Shown: positions 18,201-23,468 of the stretch, piece by piece
How positions within the stretch are numbered: the first letter of the stretch is position 1
Layout of the letters: each line of letters starts with the position of its first letter
Virus record (IMG/VR): IMGVR_UViG_3300030085_002899
Coordinates: 491 to 23,958 of that record
Strand: one strand, 5' to 3'
DNA: 23,468 bases
Source of the DNA: a virus
Position numbers and translations under genes: made by a program
The notes under the pieces: generated by a model
What the model was told of the DNA's origin: nothing
Seen by the model: the letters and a program-made list of their open reading frames with translations, nothing else
Database searches by the model: none

Positions 18201-19714
18201 GTAGATTTGATGATTCGGCAAATGCTTTATCTGCGCATAGAAGCTCTAGAAAAATGTTATTTTCAGAATTATCATTAAATACATCTACAAATAAATACGA
18301 GACATTTATACCTTTAAACTTTGCTAATAATAGCTCCTATGAAGTTAATGTTGTTTCTATAGAATTAGAAAATCCTGTAGGTGACTCAATGTCAGAAGGT
18401 ACTTCTGATGAATGGGGCGACCCAAGATTTATTCAAGGTTCAGGAGTAAATGGTATTAATGAAGCAAATGGAGATGCTGTAACAAACATTTATGGAGATG
18501 TTTACAATGTACCTGTGATAGACGAGTTAGCTCATACAACAGTTGCTCCTACTCTTAACTTACATAGAACAGGATGTTCTAATGTTGGTACAACTCTTAC
18601 TCTTCCAAATCAGAGCGGTACTACAGGTTTAACTGCAGGAATGAAAGTATTTAGTAATGATGATGATTGGTTAGCATCAGGAACGACTATTGCTTCTATA
18701 ACTAATGCAACTACTTTAGTGTTAAGTGCAGCGCCTACAGGAAATTTGAGTGGTAAAAATTGTTCTTTTGATTATCCACAACCTAGATATGCACAGTGGA
18801 GTTTAGTAAGAGGTAAAAGAACTGGAAATTCACTAGGTGCTATTAATAATTTCCCAGTAAAGGGTAACTTAAAGGTTGATACCGCAAGAGTTTATGTAAC
18901 AGCTGGTGCTGCTGGTGCAAATACATTAAGTGCCCTTAATGTTAAAGACCCTAATAGTCAAACAGGTAAAGGATTAGTCTTTCAAACACAAGGGTCTCCT
19001 TCTACCCCTGGAGCGAATACAACTGGAAATCCACAATACTTAGTAGGTTGTCATGTAATTGGTATAGAAACTAATGCTAGTTACATACCTGATGGAGCTA
19101 AAATAGTTTCAATTGCGGCAGATGGCTCTACAGCAACCCTAAATGTTGCGACACCGTCTTCTGGATGGGTTGATGTTAAAGTGGTACACCCTGATGCTCA
19201 TTTGTATTCTAGTGATTTTATAGATACTGCAACTCATACAGATTTTGCAGAAAAACTGTTTACAGGCTCTAATGTACCTGTATCTTTTACTACTACAAGT
19301 CAGCTAACTAGATATACAAATGCCACTGACCTTCCTGGTAAGTCATTTTATGAAAATTACAATAATCCTGATAATCAAACAACAGGAGCTCCTTATATTC
19401 ACATGGCTGTAGATGCAACTTCTAATGCTGGTATTAATGTTAACGATATAGATATAGCTAGTTTTTACAATAGAGTAAAAATTAAATATATGGTTCATAA
19501 TAAATTAGATTTTTATGGTCTTAATCAAGTAGGTATAACGAAGGATTCTATAGCTGGTACAACAGATGGTGAAAAATTTCATATTTATGAAGATGTTTAT
19601 TTAGTTAAAACTAAATTAGAAAATAAAATTGCTGATATACAAGTAACAGATATAGAAGGAAATACTAGTACTAACAACTCAACAATTGACTTTGGAACTT
19701 TATCAGCTGGATAA
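15257..19714 (+). CDS. Large tail/adhesion structural protein, 1485 aa, beta-rich
   Basis: A long Ser/Thr/Asn/Gly-rich protein of the kind found in phage tail tips and adhesins, with no enzyme motif that I can identify. An N-terminal Ig-like beta-sandwich is suggested by the strands AYTVVFIKNTG and, further on, AAFLLKWQP...AKLTISFFG...NVVFNLLG (about residues 235-270). The middle contains His clusters (YHIHRHI near residue 576, YKHAHIYDYF near 630) that could bind metal, as in some trimeric fibres. Residues about 1100-1172 and 1210-1315 hold two related modules with the pattern Gly-Met/Cys-x-Val ... GTTIASI or GAKIVSI ... TLVLS or TATLN, a repeat type common in bacterial and phage surface proteins. 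The start follows the previous stop by one base, and the stop overlaps the next ATG (TAATG). The role in adsorption is inferred from composition and neighbours. Confidence 0.5.
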   Translation: MPKYFPLTYSNTTSVYGGTTVDTSFKNPLYAIHTANNQTLYSSADGTFDTYTFFTAAGTSSDEDSPQRAYTVVFIKNTGAHESVLRPESIELNTAAIDAGFSLVSSINDLAANIDFDAGSAAKGFLSPAEFNTYLQTTHSVAANFDLGNSLVIEGTDSVEKLQPTPILYLQVTEEANQDVDSNDFGATSIDRFIPIYKATADTSGLLSGSSGSPKGISANNLGGSVVYPEYAAFLLKWQPTNEQVVAAETQAKLTISFFGFESNVVFNLLGKSYRTGELEFRQGYGITTDSVFQENSSVTQPKSTTLNVVNAAEANITESNSNLVSEAIPTLESAFFAGHIPFGLDIDSSLALPTNHTTPNSYWLKGSDTTANEGGVRVLKPSTTGPFDVHAPGFTSNADYQAGTTGSSVFSYDIGVDSVIGGAGDGTFNNDTTVTSHRLQDKQSIIYKINRESGNTQNHYYTANELIKILRPDSSDLSGSDKNFRPAVHSLPLVYNKFYLDGNSEEETQYRKLQIVQGIYRPICTNLRTALKYSEESISSLFLSEIAGQSYTDWSANYDSTQLISHLGEKSRVDTYHIHRHIQGNDTNGVVLPNASYSTVPKELEFDVDPEGEGTAVSNNDGSHTVYKHAHIYDYFILPNLECDGTGSVTKDDLFLQFNAFSNDNFYGNFFDLINQGTLQATNSDGVVQDYTPITLVSFGSSANVNGINSFSMTGATGAVSGNDITSISTVFTKDVNTDESWVDASANAGFGANAETKSINMKIKYQPAQKLNTTITGYDGVTNPPESGAGQFSDKLGRIYEPVILSITNKITKAFRDVGEALGPPFYEYVLRYKLHGHCFPRTHSLNGSTFAPLELQSHNNLTAWTDFTKYITPYAGTDIFGTHDTSSANVALVNANISAAIQSTTSTNDAATSGNAAGSTNLLHSYASVDPTKDKYFRKYPFNGNYSYKYENYFSFMQATQQTTANSKCGILPGPLKVGRFDDSANALSAHRSSRKMLFSELSLNTSTNKYETFIPLNFANNSSYEVNVVSIELENPVGDSMSEGTSDEWGDPRFIQGSGVNGINEANGDAVTNIYGDVYNVPVIDELAHTTVAPTLNLHRTGCSNVGTTLTLPNQSGTTGLTAGMKVFSNDDDWLASGTTIASITNATTLVLSAAPTGNLSGKNCSFDYPQPRYAQWSLVRGKRTGNSLGAINNFPVKGNLKVDTARVYVTAGAAGANTLSALNVKDPNSQTGKGLVFQTQGSPSTPGANTTGNPQYLVGCHVIGIETNASYIPDGAKIVSIAADGSTATLNVATPSSGWVDVKVVHPDAHLYSSDFIDTATHTDFAEKLFTGSNVPVSFTTTSQLTRYTNATDLPGKSFYENYNNPDNQTTGAPYIHMAVDATSNAGINVNDIDIASFYNRVKIKYMVHNKLDFYGLNQVGITKDSIAGTTDGEKFHIYEDVYLVKTKLENKIADIQVTDIEGNTSTNNSTIDFGTLSAG

Positions 19715-20466
19715 TGGCTTTACAACACTTCATTTGGGAGGGATTAGATTCTGTTAGTGAGGTATTGAAAATAAGAAATATTGGTTCGTCAGGTAGTGTT
19801 GCTAAAATTAAAAGCATACACCTGATAAACCAAAATTCTTATTTAAACTCACCAACACTTTCAGGCTATAATAGTAATTCTAACACTTTTTATAGGGCTT
19901 TATATCCTTTTAAATTTTTACCTAGATTTTTATCACATACAAGTGGAGTTAATGTAGGTGACCTTCCAATGATAACACCATCTAGTTCTTTTATTAGTGC
20001 TTTAGAGCAAACACCTCCAATTAATTCACCTTTTTTTGTAAGCCCATATCAAAATGGAGTATTTGACAGTACGTTAAATAAATATGTGTACTTTGATGGT
20101 GAAGGTGTAATGGCACAACATTCTAGCATTCCAGGCCCACATCCACTGCCAGTAATGTTTTACAGGTATCCTATAAAAGACTATTATAGATTTCCTAATA
20201 CATACGGTTTAAACGCATATAACGATAATAGTGATGAAATAACTTTTAAAATAATGTTCAACCCTAGGCTTGGACTTAGTGGATTATATACAGCAACATT
20301 TGTAATTGTATACGAAAATGACTTAGGAGAGGTTATAACTAGAGAAAATATTATAACTTGTGAGGTTTTTGATTCTAACATATCTGAAATAGATTTTACA
20401 TCTAAAAATAATATAGAGGATATAAATTCATTTAGCCTTACAAATAATGCATTTGAAATATGGTAA
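19714..20466 (+). CDS. Putative tail structural protein with Ig-like C-terminal domain, 250 aa
   Basis: This is an unrecognised, beta-rich protein. It begins MALQHFIWEGLDSVSEVLKI, and the following segments are rich in Asn, Ser, Tyr, Phe and Pro. Residues about 170-225 look like an Ig-type sandwich: DEITFKIMFNPRLG, then GLYTATFVIVYEND, then ENIITCEVFDSN. A Phe-x-Pro strand followed by Gly-x-Tyr-x-Ala-x-x-x-Val is the layout of ASH/HYDIN-type Ig domains, and a similar layout occurs in the N-terminal part of the 1485-residue protein just upstream. The ATG overlaps the upstream stop (TAATG), and the gene overlaps the next one by seven bases, so it is embedded in the same translational unit. It is likely a partner of the 1485-residue protein in the virion. 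Confidence 0.4.
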   Translation: MALQHFIWEGLDSVSEVLKIRNIGSSGSVAKIKSIHLINQNSYLNSPTLSGYNSNSNTFYRALYPFKFLPRFLSHTSGVNVGDLPMITPSSSFISALEQTPPINSPFFVSPYQNGVFDSTLNKYVYFDGEGVMAQHSSIPGPHPLPVMFYRYPIKDYYRFPNTYGLNAYNDNSDEITFKIMFNPRLGLSGLYTATFVIVYENDLGEVITRENIITCEVFDSNISEIDFTSKNNIEDINSFSLTNNAFEIW

Positions 20467-21473
20467 AAATAAGCCCACCAACGCCTAGTAGTCCTGCAGT
20501 TGAGGTTTGCGATATAGAAGGAGATGGCGCTGATGTAATAAATTTTGGTCCTATACAAATTTCTGATATTATAGCAGAAACTCAAGAACAGTATATGTCT
20601 TTTCCTTATAATCAAGGCTGGAGTATTTTTGGTATACCTTTTCTTATACATACTTTAAAATATAGATTTTCAAGCGCAGCTGTAGATGGAGCACCTGCTG
20701 TAGTAGAAGGTGATTATTTTTCTCCTGACCCTTTAATTACATCAAAAGTGTCTATGGAGACATTTATAAGAACACATTTGTATGAATTTGAAAGCGATAC
20801 TTTACCTTTATGGTATAAAAGTGGTAAAACTGTTTTTGATTCAAAAATTCAAATTGTTAAAGATAATGATGCAAAAGTTTATTGGCCTCAGTTTTCATTT
20901 GATGGTATACCCTCCATGTTTAACGACGCTCATAGTAGCCTTACATTATGTGCAGTAGTAAACAATACAAATACTTTAACTATAGAGGGTGACGCTCCTG
21001 AAATTTATCTTAATACACCAGTAGTTTCTCAAGTGGTTAATAATTTAACTTTTCAAAGTGGTACGAAAATTATAGCTTATAACCCAAGCACAAAAACAAT
21101 TCTTTTGAATAAAACTTATACTTGTACTGGCTCGCAAGCAAATGTAAGATTTTACATAGATAGAAAATATGAAGGTTACCAAATTAGAACATTAATAAAC
21201 TATGTAATTAAATATCATGGTATACCTCAACATAATGAAGATGCGAACACATACAATTTAAGTATGAATTTTTTACCAGGATGGAATTTAAAAACATTTC
21301 CTTCTATGCTCCCTATAAATCCTGAAGTATTTTTTGAACCTTTAGGTGGTGATTTACAAATTGTAAAAGAAAATGAAGGAACTATATACTGGCCTGAATT
21401 TGGTTTTAATAATTTACACGGAGATGGAAATTTAAGACCAGGACAAGGTTATCAAATAAGACTTTACACATAA
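20460..21473 (+). CDS. Putative receptor-binding/structural protein with duplicated GW...IVK module, 337 aa
   Basis: The protein contains two copies of one module. Copy 1: QGWSIFGIPF (about residue 52) and later IQIVKDNDAKVYWPQFSFDG (about 130-149). Copy 2: PGWNLKTFPS (about 273) and LQIVKENEGTIYWPEFGFNN (299-318), closing with RPGQGYQIRL. The pattern, Gly-Trp-asn-leu opening and Ile-Val-Lys-(Asp/Glu)-x-x-Gly-x-x-Tyr-x-Pro followed by Pro-Gly-x-Gly-Tyr-x-Ile, is one I associate with surface proteins of Bacteroidota and their phages, which supports the proposed host. Between the copies, residues about 201-232 (GTKIIAY...KTILLNKTYTCTG) resemble the beta modules of the 1485-residue protein. Copy 1 lacks the Pro-Gly-x-Gly-Tyr end. 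The ATG lies inside the end of the preceding gene. Function is unproven; a carbohydrate- or surface-binding role is plausible. Confidence 0.45.
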   Translation: MVKISPPTPSSPAVEVCDIEGDGADVINFGPIQISDIIAETQEQYMSFPYNQGWSIFGIPFLIHTLKYRFSSAAVDGAPAVVEGDYFSPDPLITSKVSMETFIRTHLYEFESDTLPLWYKSGKTVFDSKIQIVKDNDAKVYWPQFSFDGIPSMFNDAHSSLTLCAVVNNTNTLTIEGDAPEIYLNTPVVSQVVNNLTFQSGTKIIAYNPSTKTILLNKTYTCTGSQANVRFYIDRKYEGYQIRTLINYVIKYHGIPQHNEDANTYNLSMNFLPGWNLKTFPSMLPINPEVFFEPLGGDLQIVKENEGTIYWPEFGFNNLHGDGNLRPGQGYQIRLYT

Positions 21474-21475
21474 TA

Positions 21476-22240
21476 ATGTCTATATATACAATAGATACAA
21501 AAAAAGTTCGTGTAAAGGTAAGAAGACGTAAAAATCTTACAACCACTGATGATATACAATCAATTAGTGATGTTATTACAAATCAAGGTTTTACTGTAAT
21601 TAATACTCATAACCCTATTATACAAGCTAATGACCAAAATGCGTCTATAGTTTTTTCTAGCGCAGCTGTTTATCAGTTAGTGCAAGGTGCTTATGCTGAA
21701 TATAATATTAATGTAAAAGCTCATCTAATAGAATCTAAAGCTCCATTTTCTTATATACAAAGAATAAATAAATATATAAATAGCGTAGGTGAAGAAAACT
21801 TAGTAGATGAAGATGGTTTTTTTAGAAACGCTTTTTATGAAACGGTATTTGATGTGTATAATGAGGTAAAAGCTTTAAGCTTGATAACTGATGCTGATTA
21901 TATAAATTCTATTCAAAATTTAAGTTTACCTTTAGAGATTGTAGCAGTAAAATCAAATAGCGATGTTGTTGTAGGCGAGCAAGAAATAAATTTTAGTAGT
22001 GGTACAACTGTTAGTGAATTTTTTGAGCAACCTACTGTTCAGCTTTTAGGTTTTGATAGCTATGATGTTTCATTGCCTGGTCTTTTAGCTAATGAAATAC
22101 CTAGGTTTTTTCTATTTACAGGAGAAAGATTTCAAAAAATAAATGTAACTATATCTGGAGGGGGTAATCCAGTGTTTACTAATTTAGCTTTTTACAACGC
22201 AACCTCTGTTACCCTAGATACACCTATCAATAAAATTTAG
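21476..22240 (+). CDS. Unidentified late structural protein, 254 aa
   Basis: I do not recognise a family. The N-terminus has a short basic strand (KKVRVKVRRRKN, residues 9-20), followed by a mixed alpha/beta region and a Val/Ser/Phe-rich, probably beta-rich, C-terminal half (about 150-254; for example EINFSSGTTVSEFFEQPTVQ and INVTISGGGNP). There is no signal peptide or membrane segment. The start lies two bases after the stop of the 337-residue gene (TAATAATG). It ends with TAG directly before the promoter-like sequence at 22241, so it is probably the last gene of the first fibre cluster. A tail or fibre assembly component is the best guess, based only on neighbours. Confidence 0.35.
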   Translation: MSIYTIDTKKVRVKVRRRKNLTTTDDIQSISDVITNQGFTVINTHNPIIQANDQNASIVFSSAAVYQLVQGAYAEYNINVKAHLIESKAPFSYIQRINKYINSVGEENLVDEDGFFRNAFYETVFDVYNEVKALSLITDADYINSIQNLSLPLEIVAVKSNSDVVVGEQEINFSSGTTVSEFFEQPTVQLLGFDSYDVSLPGLLANEIPRFFLFTGERFQKINVTISGGGNPVFTNLAFYNATSVTLDTPINKI

Positions 22241-22248
22241 TATTTTTG
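22241..22248 (+). promoter_or_regulatory. Candidate Bacteroidota-type -7 box (TATTTTTG)
   Basis: TATTTTTG matches TAnnTTTG and begins immediately after the TAG stop of the 254-residue gene. The surrounding AATTTAGTATTTTTGTG is nearly identical to AATTTGTATATTTGTT at 13965-13980. The box ends only three bases before the ATG of the 35-residue ORF, so a transcript made here would start at or inside that ORF; it would better serve the 142-residue gene at 22359. No convincing upstream TTG element is seen. Confidence 0.35.
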
Positions 22249-22251
22249 TGT

Positions 22252-22359
22252 ATGTATGTAAAAGTTTCTGTAGCTAAAAAAGTTATTAATATTTCTGTGA
22301 ATGTAAAACCACAGAAAGCAATTGCTGCAACAAAAAAACAACTTAAAATAAAAATATAA
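22252..22359 (+). CDS. Small ORF, 35 aa, Lys/Val-rich
   Basis: ATG at 22252 to TAA at 22357-22359 encodes 35 residues beginning MYVKVSVAKKVINISVNVKP and ending KKQLKIKI. The peptide is basic, with alternating Val/Ile and polar residues that suggest one or two beta strands; it has no acidic residue and no Cys. Its stop overlaps the ATG of the next gene by one base (TAATG), the same arrangement as several confirmed neighbours, which is the best evidence that it is translated. Against this, a promoter-like box lies three bases before its ATG, so the stretch may instead be the 5' leader of the 142-residue gene. No family is recognised. Confidence 0.45.
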   Translation: MYVKVSVAKKVINISVNVKPQKAIAATKKQLKIKI

Positions 22360-22787
22360 TGGCTTCTAAAATTTCTGCAGATGTATCTACTAAAATAGAT
22401 ATTACAGCTCGTAAGAATGATTCATTTTTCCTAGATATAACTGTAACTAATTCAGACGACACAGTATATGATTTATCAAGTTCAACTATAAGTTTTAATA
22501 TATTTGACTCGCTAGGAACTAATATAAAAAAGTTTGATAATACAAGCGCAGGTACTAATAATACTAATTTTACAGAGTCATATAAACCAGGAACATTAAC
22601 AAAAGTAGACTCAACAGGGGTTATAACAATTAATGTACCAACTACAACTGTAGACTCGTCGGGTTCTAGTGACGTTACATATAGCAATATGAACTTATTA
22701 TCTGGTAGCTATCCTTATACTTTAGTCATTAACACTTCTACTGAAACTACTACAATATTACACGGTAAATTTAAGGTAATTGATTAG
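22359..22787 (+). CDS. BppU-N-like baseplate/fibre docking protein, 142 aa (copy 2)
   Basis: This is a paralogue of the 191-residue protein encoded at 13994. The two share MAS at the start, ITAR(R/K)NDSF at residues 15-23, a Gly-x-Tyr-x-Tyr-x-Leu strand near the end and a closing Gly-x-Phe strand. This copy has the compact form: DITVTNSDDTVYDLSSSTIS is followed by FNIFDSLGTNI, the layout of an N-terminal baseplate-attachment domain of the BppU type (tentative). It lies directly before a tail-fibre gene, overlapping its GTG by one base, which fits a connector that docks that fibre to the tail. It starts inside the stop of the 35-residue ORF. The family call rests on remembered layout, but the paralogy with the other copy is visible in the sequence. 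Confidence 0.55.
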   Translation: MASKISADVSTKIDITARKNDSFFLDITVTNSDDTVYDLSSSTISFNIFDSLGTNIKKFDNTSAGTNNTNFTESYKPGTLTKVDSTGVITINVPTTTVDSSGSSDVTYSNMNLLSGSYPYTLVINTSTETTTILHGKFKVID

Positions 22788-23468
22788 TGTCTAATAAAGT
22801 AAATATATCATTAACCTCTAAAGGTCAGCCTACAATTAATTTACAAATAGGTGATGGCGCAAAAAAGATTATAGAATCTGAAGCTGCTGTTCCTATTATA
22901 TCTTTTGTTGCTACAGGCTCTAAAGGTGAGCAAGGTGCTCCAGGAACTGCTCTTTTAGATGATAACTCAGTTACTGCAACCCAAATAGCAGATGGTACTA
23001 TAACATCTACACAGATACAAAATTTTACTATAAGCTCTAATGATATAGGAGCTCAACAAATTACATCAGCTAAGCTTGGTACGAATTCAGTTACAACAGA
23101 TAAAATAAACGCTGATGCTGTTACTTCTGCTAAAATAGCTGATAATTCAATTGGCGCAAATCATATTGTAGATGGCACTATAGTCAAAGAACTTATAACT
23201 GACCTTGCGCTAACTGGAGATAAAATTGCTAATGGTTCAATATCTACTATTAAATTAGCTAATGACTCTGTTAATGCTTCTAAAATTGCTAGCAAGACTA
23301 TTACTGGCGCAGAACTAGCAGATAATTTATCTTTAACAGGGTTAACAAGAGTTATTAGATTGACAGTAGATGGTCAAAGTCCAGGATACATAGACGGGCC
23401 TGATAATGATTTATTCTATGTACGCTCAAATAAAGATTTAATATTCGTAGTTGATGCAGACCAAAGTA
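22787..23468 (+). CDS. Tail fibre protein with collagen-like run and decapeptide repeats (3' partial)
   Basis: A GTG codon at 22787 shares its first base with the preceding TAG stop and opens a frame of 227 codons that leaves the window. An AAGG eleven bases upstream is a weak ribosome-binding site; no ATG lies near the start of this frame. Residues about 1-43 form a beta-rich head (SNKVNISLTSKGQPTINLQI). Residues 44-55 are four Gly-x-y triplets (GSKGEQGAPGTA), a short collagen-like trimerisation segment. From residue 58 come twelve complete ten-residue repeats plus a partial thirteenth, with consensus A-D-N/G-S/T-I/V-T-S-A-K-I/L. After that comes a new domain including VRSNKDLIFVVDAD. Such heads, collagen-like runs and short-period repeats are typical of trimeric phage tail fibres. 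The host-binding tip must lie beyond the window. Confidence 0.8.
   Translation, partial: MSNKVNISLTSKGQPTINLQIGDGAKKIIESEAAVPIISFVATGSKGEQGAPGTALLDDNSVTATQIADGTITSTQIQNFTISSNDIGAQQITSAKLGTNSVTTDKINADAVTSAKIADNSIGANHIVDGTIVKELITDLALTGDKIANGSISTIKLANDSVNASKIASKTITGAELADNLSLTGLTRVIRLTVDGQSPGYIDGPDNDLFYVRSNKDLIFVVDADQS
22916..22951 (+). repeat. Collagen-like Gly-x-y run (4 triplets)
   Basis: Four consecutive Gly-x-y codon triplets encode GSKGEQGAPGTA. Short collagen-like runs are frequent in phage tail fibres, where they support a triple-stranded shaft. The run sits between the head domain and the decapeptide repeats. Confidence 0.75.
22958..23344 (+). repeat. Decapeptide (30-bp) repeat shaft in the tail fibre gene
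   Basis: Thirteen units are in exact ten-residue register: twelve complete (22958-23317) and a partial last one ending at 23344. Typical units are ADGTITSTQI, NADAVTSAKI and ANGSISTIKL. Position 5 is Ile or Val in all but one of the complete units, and position 10 is always Ile or Leu; position 6 is usually Thr or Ser, and positions 1-3 are often Ala-Asp-Asn/Gly. Unit length never varies, while the DNA is diverged. This suggests selection on a regular triple-stranded beta shaft and not a recent tandem duplication. Confidence 0.85.

Noticed and set aside
20184-20651. 155-codon reverse-strand ORF opposite the 250- and 337-residue genes
   Set aside because: It is a shadow frame with an implausible composition (many Tyr, Arg, Ile and Lys) and no supporting signals.
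22252-22359. Homology between the 35-residue peptide and the N-terminus of the fibre protein (KVINIS versus KVNIS)
   Set aside because: The match is only a few residues of low-complexity beta-strand composition and does not extend.
22958-23344. CRISPR-like array with a 30-base period
   Set aside because: The period is in coding frame, the DNA units are diverged, there are no unique spacers, and the translation forms regular decapeptides of a fibre shaft.

Overview
This AT-rich window (by eye about 30% GC) is almost wholly protein-coding, and every gene reads on the + strand. It looks like the late structural part of a phage genome: a large virion (probably DNA-ejection) section followed by a tail-fibre or adsorption section. 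I see no tRNA, rRNA, CRISPR array, insertion sequence, integrase or attachment site. The longest non-coding gap is 27 bases. The starts lack Shine-Dalgarno sequences, their contexts are A/T-rich, and two of the few gaps carry TAnnTTTG boxes. These features point to a phage of Bacteroidota, perhaps a marine flavobacterium. That host call is an inference from style, not from a marker gene.

Layout. Bases 1-90 hold the C-terminal end of an unidentified protein. Bases 94-1884 encode a 596-residue, helix-rich protein, probably an internal virion or ejection protein. Bases 1886-13966 encode one uninterrupted 4026-residue protein, the centre of interest. Its parts in order are: an N-terminal Gly/Ala-rich membrane-like segment typical of ejected phage proteins; an acidic low-complexity linker; a zincin motif HENWH; a central region whose Arg-Ile-Pro ... 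D-x-D-G-D signature and spacing match the catalytic double-psi beta-barrel (DPBB) of the RNA polymerase beta' subunit; a long C-terminal region with motifs I associate with giant phage virion proteins; and a strongly basic tail. I read it as a virion RNA polymerase-like ejection protein, comparable in concept with the crAss-like phage virion RNA polymerase but much longer and carrying a protease-like site.

Bases 13994-22240 hold six tightly packed genes (191, 228, 1485, 250, 337 and 254 residues). They are Ser/Thr/Asn-rich and beta-rich, as expected of tail, baseplate or fibre proteins. A second short gap at 22241 begins another cluster: a 35-residue ORF, a 142-residue paralogue of the 191-residue protein, and a GTG-started fibre gene that runs off the window and contains a collagen-like run plus twelve complete decapeptide repeats.

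How they may work together (inference): the 596- and 4026-residue proteins would be packaged and delivered into the host, the latter perhaps transcribing early genes. The downstream genes would build the host-recognition apparatus. The two paralogous BppU-N-like proteins each head a cluster behind a near-identical promoter-like sequence, which suggests two duplicated fibre modules. Most start and stop codons overlap or nearly touch, so translational coupling is likely. The structural assignments come from motif reading only; no database search was possible.
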